Shown here: positions 43,501 through 52,530 of the stretch, piece by piece
How positions within the stretch are numbered: position 1 is the stretch's first letter
How the letters are laid out: every line of letters starts with the position of its first letter
Assembly: GCF_000513275.1 (NCBI RefSeq)
Contig: NZ_CBVJ010000118.1
Location: forward strand, 1 to 64,000
Direction: 5' to 3'
Origin: Paenibacillus gorillae
GTDB taxonomy: Bacteria; Bacillota; Bacilli; Paenibacillales; Paenibacillaceae
DNA length: 64,000 nucleotides
Notes under the pieces: generated by a model
The model's input: the letters and a program-made list of their open reading frames with translations, nothing else
Told to the model about the DNA's origin: nothing
Databases searched by the model: none
Made by a program: the position numbers and the translations under genes

Positions 43501-43532
43501 AAAAAAACGGCCGCCTCAGAAAGGCAGCCGTC
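43501..43532 (-). terminator. Terminator of the mannitol operon
   Basis: ACGG/CCGT outer arms and GCCT/AGGC inner arms, followed by seven T on the minus strand, ten bases after the ptsH stop. Confidence 0.75.
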
Positions 43533-43541
43533 CTCATTTGT

Positions 43542-43802
43542 TTATTCGTAAATTTGGACGAGCAGCGCACCAATTGCCTGCATTGCTTCTTCCTCACGCT
43601 CGCCGTCAATTTCAAGCGTTACTTCATCGTTCATCTTGATGCCCAGCGTCAGCATGCTGAGCGAGCTTTTTCCGTTCGCTTTCTTCCCGTTGCTAAGAAC
43701 GGTAATTTTGCACGGAAATTCGCTTGCTGCCTGCACAATTGTTTTGATCGGACGAACATGAAGCCCCGTCGGATTGAGTATGGTATAAGATTTTGTGATC
43801 AT
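43542..43802 (-). CDS. ptsH: Phosphocarrier protein HPr in the mannitol operon
   Basis: 86 residues. His15 in NPTGLHVRP is the phosphate carrier, and Ser46 in GKSSLSML matches the HPr-kinase site, so both catalytic transfer and CcpA co-repressor functions could be present. It ends the mtl operon and overlaps ptsI by one base. Order ptsI-ptsH is the reverse of the usual general PTS operon, so this may be a dedicated second copy. Confidence 0.92.
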   Translation of the reverse strand: MITKSYTILNPTGLHVRPIKTIVQAASEFPCKITVLSNGKKANGKSSLSMLTLGIKMNDEVTLEIDGEREEEAMQAIGALLVQIYE

Positions 43803-45538
43803 TATTTATTCTCTCCTTTCATTATTGCTTGAACGTAAGCCTGTACCTCTTGCTGGCTTCCAAGCGTCAGCGCGTGTCTAGCATGCTCCTGCCACTCGGC
43901 ATAATTCAGGCTTGCAAGTAACTCTCTAGTTTGCAGCAGGGAACCGGCGCTCATGCTGAATTCATGAAGGCCAAGTCCAAGCAGCAGAGGAACCGATGCC
44001 AGATCACCGGCCATTTCGCCGCATAATCCGACCCATTTCCCCTCTTGTCGTGCCGCATCGATAACAAAGCGAATTAGACGCAGAATGGAAGGATGGCTAG
44101 GCTGATACAAATACGAAACCGTCTCGTTCATCCGGTCTGCCGCCATCGTATATTGAATCAAATCATTTGTGCCAATGCTGAAAAAGTCGACATGAGGCGC
44201 GAACAGATCAGCGGAGACAGCCGCCGAAGGAATCTCGATCATCATTCCGATCTCGATGCTTTCACTGACCGCAACTCCAGCTGCAATCAGATGCTGCTTC
44301 TCTTCGTTCAAAATGCGTTTCGCATCGAATAACTCGTCGCGAACGGCAATCATCGGAAACATGATCTTTAGATTGCCGTATTGGCTGGCACGAAGCAAAG
44401 CCCGAAGCTGCGTACGGAACAGGTCGTCGCGCTCCAGACAGAGGCGCAGCGCCCGCTGACCGAGAAACGGATTGCTTTCCTTCGGCAGATCCATATAAGG
44501 AAGCTCCTTATCCCCGCCGATATCCAGCGTGCGGATAACGACCGGCTTGCCAGCCATTTTTTCCAGTACATACTTATAGCTCTGGAATTGCTCTTCTTCA
44601 GAAGGCAACTCCTGGCGTCCCATGTATAGAAACTCGGTACGGAACAGGCCAATTCCCTCAGCACCGTTATCCAAAGCTTTCTGCACATCATCCAGTTTGC
44701 CAATGTTGGCAGCAAGCTCGACCGTGTGCCCATCCTTGGTCACCGAAGGCTTATCGACCCATACAGCCAGCTCGGCTTTCCGTTGATCGTAACGGGCTTT
44801 ATTCAGACGGAACTGCTCCAGTGATTCTGAATCCGGATTGATCCATACCTTTCCTTCAACAGCGTCCATGACGATCAGATCGCCGGACTGAATCTCTTGG
44901 ATGGCTGCACCCGCTCCTACAATTGCAGGAACGTCCAATGACCGGGCCATGATAGCGGAGTGGGATGTTCGGCTTCCAATCTCCGTTACAAAGCCGCGCA
45001 CCGATTCCAGATTCAATTGGGCAGTGTCTGAAGGCGTCAAATCGCGAGCGATGATAATGCATTCCTCTTGAAGCTGCGTATGATCGCTGCCGCCTACGCC
45101 GCGCAGCAGGTCTAATACACGCCCCCGCACGTCACGGATATCGACTGCCCGCTCCCGCAGCATCTCGTCATCCAACTGGCTCAGCATTTCTATGAATGAC
45201 TGCGATACTTCATAAAGGGCAAACTCTGCATTAACTGCGTCATTCTCGATATTTTCTACGACGACATCGACCAGCTCCGGGTCCTCAAGCAGCAGCAGAT
45301 GGCCTTCGAAAATTTCGGCTTTCTCTGCGCCAAGCTTGCGTTCTGTCGCTTCGCGAATACCCTCGATCTGTTCTCTAGCGGCTTCTATCGCTTGACGGAA
45401 ACGTGCTACTTCCTGCTCTGGCTGCTGAATCGTTGTTTTCTGCGGAATATACTCTTCCAGCTCTATCGTAACGGCTCTTGCGATCGCGATACCCGGCGAA
45501 GCCGCAATGCCTTGAAGTTGTGGTTGTAATTGTGTCAT
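43802..45538 (-). CDS. ptsI: PTS enzyme I (phosphoenolpyruvate-protein phosphotransferase)
   Basis: 578 residues: N-terminal HPr-binding domain, phospho-His in GSRTSHSAIMARSLDVPAIV, PEP-binding TIM barrel (RTEFLYMGR, GGDKELPYM, GTNDLIQYTMAADR, CGEMAGD). It passes phosphate from PEP to HPr. Starts four bases upstream of nothing but the mtlD stop (45542), so it is cotranscribed with the mannitol genes. Full length, no missing residue. Confidence 0.94.
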   Translation of the reverse strand: MTQLQPQLQGIAASPGIAIARAVTIELEEYIPQKTTIQQPEQEVARFRQAIEAAREQIEGIREATERKLGAEKAEIFEGHLLLLEDPELVDVVVENIENDAVNAEFALYEVSQSFIEMLSQLDDEMLRERAVDIRDVRGRVLDLLRGVGGSDHTQLQEECIIIARDLTPSDTAQLNLESVRGFVTEIGSRTSHSAIMARSLDVPAIVGAGAAIQEIQSGDLIVMDAVEGKVWINPDSESLEQFRLNKARYDQRKAELAVWVDKPSVTKDGHTVELAANIGKLDDVQKALDNGAEGIGLFRTEFLYMGRQELPSEEEQFQSYKYVLEKMAGKPVVIRTLDIGGDKELPYMDLPKESNPFLGQRALRLCLERDDLFRTQLRALLRASQYGNLKIMFPMIAVRDELFDAKRILNEEKQHLIAAGVAVSESIEIGMMIEIPSAAVSADLFAPHVDFFSIGTNDLIQYTMAADRMNETVSYLYQPSHPSILRLIRFVIDAARQEGKWVGLCGEMAGDLASVPLLLGLGLHEFSMSAGSLLQTRELLASLNYAEWQEHARHALTLGSQQEVQAYVQAIMKGENK

Positions 45539-45541
45539 CGC

Positions 45542-46699
45542 TTATGCCTCCTGCCTTTGTTGAAGCGTTTCGTATTGGCGGATGATGGCTGAATAAAGCG
45601 GATGCCCCTCCCCAATTCCTGTATAGTGAGCAATTGTGTGTCCGATTCCATTCTCCGAAATAGCACGCTGAACTTCAACGGCCTCTGCATCTTCTGCAAA
45701 ATCGAAGGATAAAGCGGCTGCAATCGCCTTGATCAATCCCGGTGTCTCAATGCCAAGCTCGTGGGCGAGCAGAAGCGGACGAACGAGCCGGTCATTCGGC
45801 GACAGCTTGCGGATCGGAGAACGGCCAACGCGCACCACTTCATCCGTCAAGTAAGGGTTGCGGAAGCGATCCATAATAACGTCGACATATTTGCCATGTT
45901 CTGCTGCATCGAATCCATGCTCGCGAACGAGCACTTGGCCTGTTTCCCCTAACACTTCACCAAGCATAGCTACAATACCTTCATCCTTCATCGCCTCTTG
46001 GATCGTCTCATAACCTTGCAAATAACCAAGGTATGCGGCGCTGCAATGTCCGGTATTGACCGTAAACAGCTTACGCTCAATGTATGGGCCTAGCTTATCA
46101 ACATACTTCACATGCTGCAAAGACGGAAAGTCTGCCGGAAGCGCCGAACGGTCGATCACCCATTCGCAGAACGGCTCAACCGTTACCTGCAGCGAATCTT
46201 CATGCTGCTGCAGCGGGACAATCCGGTCAACCGCCGCGTCAGGGAAGGTAGCAACAGATTCTGCACGCTCTCTTAACTCAGGAGACAGCTTACCCAGCAC
46301 ATGACCTTTGAGTGCCGTGCTTCCGCCAATCGCATTCTCGCAGGCGATGAAAGGAATTGCTTTTGCTCCTGCTTCAAGACGGAGCTCGATTCCCTTCGCT
46401 ATGCTCCCCGCCAAATAAGGCAGCGCGCCTAAGCCAACGGCTGTAGTCACGATATCGGCTTCAGCAATTGCCTTCGCTACCTGCTCCTCATCGCGGCCGT
46501 TAATTGCAGAGACACCTTTTACAATGAAATCTTCTCCGGCCTCATTCGCCAGCGTTACCTTATATTCCCCCCGTTCGTTAATAAGCGCTACCCGCTCTTC
46601 ATTCACATCAACGAACTTAACGGCGTACCCCGACTCCGACAGCAGCAAGCCGATAAAGCCGAGGCCGATATTCCCTGCTCCAAAGTGGACGGCTATCAT
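45542..46699 (-). CDS. mtlD: Mannitol-1-phosphate 5-dehydrogenase
   Basis: 385 residues. NAD-binding HFGAGNIGLGFIGLLLSESG at the N-terminus, then the polyol dehydrogenase C-terminal helical domain (ERKLFTVNTGHCSAAYLGYL with the conserved NTGH). It oxidises mannitol 1-phosphate to fructose 6-phosphate. The ATG overlaps the mtlF stop by four bases. Confidence 0.95.
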   Translation of the reverse strand: MIAVHFGAGNIGLGFIGLLLSESGYAVKFVDVNEERVALINERGEYKVTLANEAGEDFIVKGVSAINGRDEEQVAKAIAEADIVTTAVGLGALPYLAGSIAKGIELRLEAGAKAIPFIACENAIGGSTALKGHVLGKLSPELRERAESVATFPDAAVDRIVPLQQHEDSLQVTVEPFCEWVIDRSALPADFPSLQHVKYVDKLGPYIERKLFTVNTGHCSAAYLGYLQGYETIQEAMKDEGIVAMLGEVLGETGQVLVREHGFDAAEHGKYVDVIMDRFRNPYLTDEVVRVGRSPIRKLSPNDRLVRPLLLAHELGIETPGLIKAIAAALSFDFAEDAEAVEVQRAISENGIGHTIAHYTGIGEGHPLYSAIIRQYETLQQRQEA

Positions 46700-47130
46700 A
46701 GGTCCATCCCCTCTTCAAAAATCGCGATCAGTTCATCTTCAGTTTGCGCCTGCAGAATGCGCGCCATATCCTCTTCTTCCGAGACCAGCACAGCAACGCT
46801 GGAGAGCACTTCCATATGCTCATCGCCAACTGCTGCAAGCCCAATGACCAGATTAGCCGTCTCGCCGCCGAAATCGACACCGCCCGGAATGACAAGGATC
46901 GACATGCCCGTCGATTTGATGAAAGGCTTGGAATCATTCGTACCATGAGGCATAGCGAGACCCGCTCCCAAATAAGTAGAAGACAGATTCTCGCGCTCCA
47001 GCATTTTTTCTACATAGGTTGGTTCAACATGTCCGGCATCGACAAGCAATTGTCCAGCCATTCGGATGGCTTCCAATTTGTCGGCTACTGCTACGTTAAG
47101 TTTAACTTTCTCTCTATTTAAAATGTTCAT
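46696..47130 (-). CDS. mtlF: Mannitol-specific PTS enzyme IIA
   Basis: 144 residues; phospho-His lies in YLGAGLAMPHGTNDSK. It takes phosphate from HPr and passes it to the IIB domain of MtlA. ATG 47130 overlaps the mtlR stop (ATGA) and follows GGAGAG; seven upstream codons in the longer frame belong to the mtlR tail. Confidence 0.94.
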   Translation of the reverse strand: MNILNREKVKLNVAVADKLEAIRMAGQLLVDAGHVEPTYVEKMLERENLSSTYLGAGLAMPHGTNDSKPFIKSTGMSILVIPGGVDFGGETANLVIGLAAVGDEHMEVLSSVAVLVSEEEDMARILQAQTEDELIAIFEEGMDL

Positions 47131-49208
47131 GTAAGGTCTCTCCCTCTCCATTTGGACTGAATATAGGCTTCTAGCTGCTGGGAAACGTACAGCTTAATTG
47201 CGTCTGCCTCTGCGTCTTCGAGCAAAGCTTCGAATTCCGGCTGCAGCAGCAATACGCTGATTTCACTTAAGATTTCGAGGACAGGCCGGCTCAGTTGAAG
47301 GGGTGCCAGCATGAGCAAAATCCGGCGCACTTCGTTATCCCCGCCCTCACCAAGCCACAACGGCTCTTCCAGACGATAAAGCTTTAAAATAGGTTTGCTG
47401 ATATGGTCGCTTCGAGTATGGAACAGCGCAAGCTGTGTTCCGGCTATTGCCTGACTGCTCGCCTGCTCACGCTCCAGCAGCAGCTTTGCTACTGCCGCAG
47501 TACCCTTCGGCTCCAGTTCAGAGGCTAATGGAGCAAGCAATGAAGATACGACATCGCTGAGCGGTCCGGATGAAGCAAGGAGCTGATGAACGGCAAACGG
47601 CTCCAGCACTTGAATAATCGCTGACGTATAAGCGTTCATCTGTTTCATCCGTTCCCAGCCGCCTGCATCCTCGCGTTTTCCTTCCTCACTCCAAGCTGCC
47701 TCATCTATGGACAGGCTGCCCATAAAGGCCCGCAGCTTTTCCGTCTCCTCGCCCGTCAGCAAGGGACTAATCTTGACGTAGCGTCCCGCATCGATAGGCA
47801 AATCAACAGTTGAGACTATGAGATCATATTGCGTTTGCGGAATTCTAGATGCCTCATACCAGGAATAATTGCCGATTAGTTCAATTCGGGGAAATTGCTT
47901 GGCAATTCGTGCCGCCAGCAGCTTGGAAGAACCAATTCCACTGGTGCAGACAATAATGGCTCTAACCCGCTTGAGCTGATTCAGCCGTTCCATCGATGCG
48001 CCAAAATGCATCGCAAGATAGCCGATTTCCTCATCAGGCACTAGCTTCGCAAATGGCAGTTCATCTATAGCTCCCCTAATCGCATTAAATAATACAGCAA
48101 AATCTTTACGAATCTGCGCGAGCAGCGGATTGCGGATCGCCTCTCCCCGGCTCAGACGATCCATGGCCGGAGCCAAATGATTGACCAAGCCTTCAAGCAG
48201 CGATTGATCTTCATCGAAAGGCATATTCAGCTTTTTGCCAATCGTTTGTATCAGCCGATCAGCAGCATCTGCCGCCGCCGCTCCATTCTGATGAAGAAGG
48301 TTCTCCTCCTGTTTGACGGCTTCTGCCATCGCATGGACGAACAGGCTTTGCATCGCTTCGAGCTCCGCCGCCGGCCATTCCCATGGGAATGCATCAAGGA
48401 ATGGCTGCAAGTGTGGCGGAGGCAGATCCGTGGTATCCCCAGCCGCCTCGTTCCCTTGCTTTCCAGACTTTCGGTTGGACAGCCAGTGACCACATCGCAT
48501 GCGGGCGACAGCAATAGACAGCTTAAGCAGCAGACGCATATAGGCGGTCTCCGTCAAACGGCGCGGCCACTTCTCTTCAAGCTCCCACAGCATCCGCTCG
48601 ATGGGGAGGAAATGATCTTTTCCCACCATATGCAGCAGCCGCCTGGACACCGTCCATGGATTCGAAGAGATAGGACCAGGATCGAATAGATCGGATTCAT
48701 CCAAATACTCGCGAACGAGCCATTCAATCAAAGCACGCTTGGCGCCTTCCATCCCCTTAATTTCTACCCCATATCCTCTTTTACGAATAAGCTCAAGCTT
48801 ATACTTGCTCAATTGCGGATCGATTTCGTCCAAATCACGGCTAATGGTAGGAATAGCGGCACGCATCTCATAGGCGAGAGAGAACAGCTTAATTGGCTCA
48901 AAGGCTTCAAGCAGCCGGCATAAAATTAACGTTTTGCGTTCTTCCGGAGCGTACGTAACCGTCTCGAAATGAGCGAGTACCTTATGGAACTGGACGAGAT
49001 TATCTTCAGAGCCTTGGATTGCGATACCCTTCCCAGACTTCGTTGCCAGAAAAAGCCCGTAGTCCGACAGCAGCCCCTTCATCTCGCTAATATCACGATG
49101 GACGGTTCGTGCGCTTATTTGTACTTCCTCCGCAATTTCATTGGCGGTAGCTTCCTTCCGCTGAAGCAGCACTTCCAAAATCCGCCGTTGCCGATTTGAT
49201 ACAATCAA
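47127..49208 (-). CDS. mtlR: Mannitol operon activator MtlR
   Basis: 693 residues in the order of MtlR: helix-turn-helix (ANEIAEEVQISARTVHRDIS), a second DNA-binding region, two PTS regulation domains (about 180-290 and 300-405), an EIIB-like domain with Cys in IIVCTSGIGSSKLLAARI, and a C-terminal EIIA-like domain. Phosphorylation by HPr and MtlA sets its activity so that mtl genes are on only with mannitol and without better sugars. Starts with TTG 49208 after AGGAGG at nine bases. Confidence 0.93.
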   Translation of the reverse strand: MIVSNRQRRILEVLLQRKEATANEIAEEVQISARTVHRDISEMKGLLSDYGLFLATKSGKGIAIQGSEDNLVQFHKVLAHFETVTYAPEERKTLILCRLLEAFEPIKLFSLAYEMRAAIPTISRDLDEIDPQLSKYKLELIRKRGYGVEIKGMEGAKRALIEWLVREYLDESDLFDPGPISSNPWTVSRRLLHMVGKDHFLPIERMLWELEEKWPRRLTETAYMRLLLKLSIAVARMRCGHWLSNRKSGKQGNEAAGDTTDLPPPHLQPFLDAFPWEWPAAELEAMQSLFVHAMAEAVKQEENLLHQNGAAAADAADRLIQTIGKKLNMPFDEDQSLLEGLVNHLAPAMDRLSRGEAIRNPLLAQIRKDFAVLFNAIRGAIDELPFAKLVPDEEIGYLAMHFGASMERLNQLKRVRAIIVCTSGIGSSKLLAARIAKQFPRIELIGNYSWYEASRIPQTQYDLIVSTVDLPIDAGRYVKISPLLTGEETEKLRAFMGSLSIDEAAWSEEGKREDAGGWERMKQMNAYTSAIIQVLEPFAVHQLLASSGPLSDVVSSLLAPLASELEPKGTAAVAKLLLEREQASSQAIAGTQLALFHTRSDHISKPILKLYRLEEPLWLGEGGDNEVRRILLMLAPLQLSRPVLEILSEISVLLLQPEFEALLEDAEADAIKLYVSQQLEAYIQSKWRGRDLT

Positions 49209-49281
49209 GACCGTTCTCCTCCTTCCTGGGAAATGGAGGAAACGCCGACGAAAATTACGTCAGCGCTCCACGATCATTCCG

Positions 49282-50727
49282 TTAATTTTTGCTCAAGCGT
49301 TCAGCCAAGCGATCATACTCAGCACTCTTGAGGAAATCATCAATGGAAATGTGTTCGGCTTCAGGTGCTTTTAGTTTTGCCCTTGCCGTTAATGTTTTAT
49401 GGGTAATAACAATATCGGCATCCGTCGGAATTTCGCTGATCGCCGTATTAGTAACGGTAACGCCGACGTTTGCTTTTTGCAATTTCTTGCGAAGAATCGA
49501 AGCGCCCATTGCACTGGAACCCATACCGGCATCACAGGAGAATACGATTTTCTTCACATCTTCTACAGCTTTCTCAGTACCGACTTGCGGAGCTTCAACT
49601 GCGGAAGCTGCTGTTCCCTTGGCTTCTGCCTTCATTTGCTGCATTTTCGAAGTAGCTGCACCTAGTTCATCTTCAGCTGTCTGCTTGCTGCCCTTCAAGA
49701 ATGCAGCGGCAACGAGGAAGGATACGACGGTAGCGACAGCAACGCCTGCCAGCATTGGCAGCAAGCCGCCCTTAGGCGTCATCGCGATATAGGCAATAAT
49801 ACTGCCCGGTGAAGGCGTTGCGACTAGACCCGCTCCAAGAAGCGAGAACGTGAATGTGCCTGCAACACCGCCGGCGATCGCTGCAAGCAGCAAGACCGGT
49901 TTCATCAGAATGTAAGGGAAATAAATTTCATGAATACCGCCCAGGAAGTGAATGATGACTGCGCCAGGCGCAGACTGCTTCACCATGCCGCGTCCAAACA
50001 GCCAGTACGCAAGCAGAATGCCGAGACCAGGACCCGGATTCGACTCCAGCATGAAAATAAGCGATTGACCGGTTTTGACCGCCTGATCCATCGCGATCGG
50101 TCCCAGCACGCCGTGATTGATCGCATTGTTCAGGAACAATACTTTGGCCGGCTCAATCAGTATGTTCGCCAGCGGAATCAGATTATGATTCACGAGGAAC
50201 TCGACGCCGTTCGCCAGCACCTTGCTGACTGCTTCGATAACAGGTCCAATTCCTTTGAAAGCCAGCAATGCAAGCGCACCGCCGATAATACCCGCCGAGA
50301 AGTTGTTCACAAGCATTTCGAAGCCGGAACGGATTTTACCTTCAATCGACTTGTCAAACTTCTTAATTAACCAGCCGCCAAGCGGCCCCATTAGCATCGC
50401 GCCCAAGAACATCGGAATGTCCGAGCCTACTACAACGCCCATCGTCGCCACGGCGCCAACGACCCCGCCGCGCGTGCCATGCACCATGTTGCCGCCCGTA
50501 AAGCCGATAAGCAGCGGCAGCAAATACGTAATCATCGGTCCAACAAGCGATGCGAAGCTTTCATTCGGCAGCCAGCCTGTCGGGATGAACAACGCGGTTA
50601 TTAAACCCCAGGCAATAAATGCGCCGATATTCGGCATTACCATGCCGCTCAGAAACCGTCCAAATGTCTGAATGGCCACTCTTGCTCCGCCTTGGGAGCC
50701 CGTATTTTCACGATTCACTTGACTCAT
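49282..50727 (-). CDS. mtlA: Mannitol-specific PTS enzyme IICB
   Basis: 481 residues. Membrane domain with about eight segments and conserved ALMLAPLGGWLIKK-, PGPGLGILLAYW- and GGIHEIYFPY-type motifs, then a linker and IIB domain with phospho-Cys in VFSCDAGMGSSAMGASILRK. Imports and phosphorylates mannitol. GGGAGG precedes ATG 50727. First gene of the operon; cre and TTGTTGACA repeats stand upstream. Confidence 0.95.
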   Translation of the reverse strand: MSQVNRENTGSQGGARVAIQTFGRFLSGMVMPNIGAFIAWGLITALFIPTGWLPNESFASLVGPMITYLLPLLIGFTGGNMVHGTRGGVVGAVATMGVVVGSDIPMFLGAMLMGPLGGWLIKKFDKSIEGKIRSGFEMLVNNFSAGIIGGALALLAFKGIGPVIEAVSKVLANGVEFLVNHNLIPLANILIEPAKVLFLNNAINHGVLGPIAMDQAVKTGQSLIFMLESNPGPGLGILLAYWLFGRGMVKQSAPGAVIIHFLGGIHEIYFPYILMKPVLLLAAIAGGVAGTFTFSLLGAGLVATPSPGSIIAYIAMTPKGGLLPMLAGVAVATVVSFLVAAAFLKGSKQTAEDELGAATSKMQQMKAEAKGTAASAVEAPQVGTEKAVEDVKKIVFSCDAGMGSSAMGASILRKKLQKANVGVTVTNTAISEIPTDADIVITHKTLTARAKLKAPEAEHISIDDFLKSAEYDRLAERLSKN

Positions 50728-50803
50728 TAATGTGAACCTCCCTCTATATATAGACCGCGACCGGAATTACTCTTGACCGTGTCGCTCTTGCTTTATGATA
50801 AGT

Positions 50804-50817
50804 TGAAAGCGATTACA
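50804..50817 (-). promoter_or_regulatory. cre site for CcpA upstream of mtlA
   Basis: Minus strand TGTAATCGCTTTCA (plus strand TGAAAGCGATTACA) fits the catabolite-responsive element consensus. It lies 77 bp upstream of mtlA, in the expected place for repression by CcpA with HPr-Ser-P. Confidence 0.85.
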
Positions 50818-50853
50818 ATACAACGAAATGAAAACCATGTTGCGTCATCATGC

Positions 50854-50877
50854 TTGTTGACAAAATGTTTGTTGACA
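50854..50877 (-). promoter_or_regulatory. Paired TTGTTGACA repeats, candidate MtlR operator
   Basis: Two copies of TTGTTGACA at 50854-50862 and 50869-50877, 15 bp apart, 40 bp upstream of the cre site. Such spacing suits a dimeric activator contacting the -35 region. A further inverted repeat ACTGA-TTAG-TCAGT sits at 50948-50961. Confidence 0.5.
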
Positions 50878-51110
50878 TCCGGGGCGGCAGACAGCACATA
50901 CTTTTATAGGTTGGCGGTAAAGGCGGAGGGTACCATTAATTTCAAGGACTGATTAGTCAGTCAACCGTTACGTTGTGCAAAAGGCGCTGGTTATAGAATG
51001 CACAATTGATGCGGGTTTTACTCGCTTGCACTGTATAATTATCTATTAACCAAGAATTCAAAGTTTGAAAAGGGGAATTATGATGGGCTGTACCGCTGGC
51101 TGTAGGGAAT

Positions 51111-51296
51111 CAAAATGTAAAAATACATGTTGTACAACATACTATCGTTGATTTCACGCATCAAAATGCAATAATGTAGGCTGATTGGCCTAAAAAGCTT
51201 CGCTAAGGCCGAATTCAAGCATTTCAAATGGACTTTTGCATGTTGACAGCTATTTGAGGCCGTTTGAGGCTCATCAAAATGTATATTTGCATTTTG
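51111..51296 (+). repeat. Four-hairpin intergenic repeat element, copy C
   Basis: Units start at 51111, 51162, 51225 and 51275 (spacing 51, 63, 50) in the same order as copies A and B; more diverged, e.g. the first unit ends ACATGTTG. The 50728-51371 gap holds this element, the cre region and no recognised gene apart from a possible 23-codon Cys-rich frame at 51081. Confidence 0.85.
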
Positions 51297-51371
51297 TCCT
51301 CTACTTAGCACCGGAGAGGTTCATGTGTGGGGAAGTCGGAATCACAGTGGGGTTGGGGATTCCAACTACAG

Positions 51372-52524
51372 CTATCTGACGCCATCAGAAATACCGCTAA
51401 CAAGCGAATCATAGAGCAGAAGCATTTCATGAGATGGACGAATGCCCAGCTCTCTTTTGAGCAGCTTCACATACTCGGTATACTGGGCCGTGAGCCCCTT
51501 CTTGTCGCCGTCGTTCCCGTACTTCTTCATCAGCAGCCCGACAACTGATTCGTCAAGCGGATTTCGCTCATGAAGCTTCAACAGAAGCTTTGACGCAGCT
51601 GTTGAATTCGGCAGAGCCAGAAGCGTCTCGGCCAGATTTTTTGACAAAGGATGCATATCGTTCTGAGAGGCGGTCTGTCTCATGAATAGCCCAGACATAG
51701 GCTTTGCTGCCGAACAAATCCCCGGTATAGAGCCGTTCGACGATCAGCGCCTCTTCGACATTCGCGGCTCCGATTTTGCCCAGCTGTCCTGCCTGACGTT
51801 CAAACTCCTCATAATCGACAACTGCATCGTCCAGCTCCAGCACGTAGCCGTCATTCTCGGAACGGACCGCTTCCCGAAGGCCAACGGGCTCCAGCGACTT
51901 CCGCATCTGATAGACGGTCGTATTGAGATACTTCTCCGCGTTAATACTGGTCATGCCCGCAAAAATATCGGTTACGAGCCGAGCACGAGAAATCCGCCTG
52001 CCTCGGTTCAACAGCAAGTATGCGAACAATTCCGCGCTTTTACTCGAAATCCATTTCACACGTCCCTCTTCACTGCGAATATAAAAGTCGCCCAGCGCGG
52101 AAATGCTAGTTCGTTTAACGTTAGCCGACGCATGATCTGAAGACTCCAACTGCTGTACCGATTTTCGGCTCTCCAGCACCCGATGAATCGTTCGCTCCAG
52201 CCTCTCTTGCGTGACCGGCTTAACGAGATAGTCAAGAACAGACAGCTCGAAGGCTTCCAAAGCGTAGTCCTTATGAGAAGTTACGAATACGATTTGTGTT
52301 TTGCTGCCTGCCTTATCCAGCTTGCCTGCGAGCTCCAGCCCGCTGCCGCCGGGCATAGATATATCCACAAAAGCCAGTTCAACATCGTTGTTGTCATTCA
52401 AAAACGAAGTCGCAGACTCTGTATCAACAAATGTTCCCGCTACTTGAATCTCGGCATATTTGACTAGCATTTTCCGCATGATCAAATGCATGACGGGCTC
52501 ATCATCAATCAATATTACTTTCAT
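51372..52524 (-). pseudogene. Response regulator with BTAD domain, split by a frameshift
   Basis: From ATG 52524: receiver domain (IDDEP, phospho-Asp in VELAFVDISMPGGSG, Lys in YLVKPVTQER), an OmpR-like winged helix (about 150-235, GRRISRARLVTDIFAG) and the first part of a bacterial transcriptional activation domain. The rest of BTAD (ETLLALPNSTAASKLLLKLH, LGIRPSHEMLLLYDSL) continues in another frame after an A6 run (T6 at 51637-51642). Removing one A gives a single protein of about 383 residues. Six bases after the kinase stop, so the two form a two-component pair of the SARP-like type. Targets are unknown. Confidence 0.84.
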
Positions 52525-52530
52525 AGGTTT

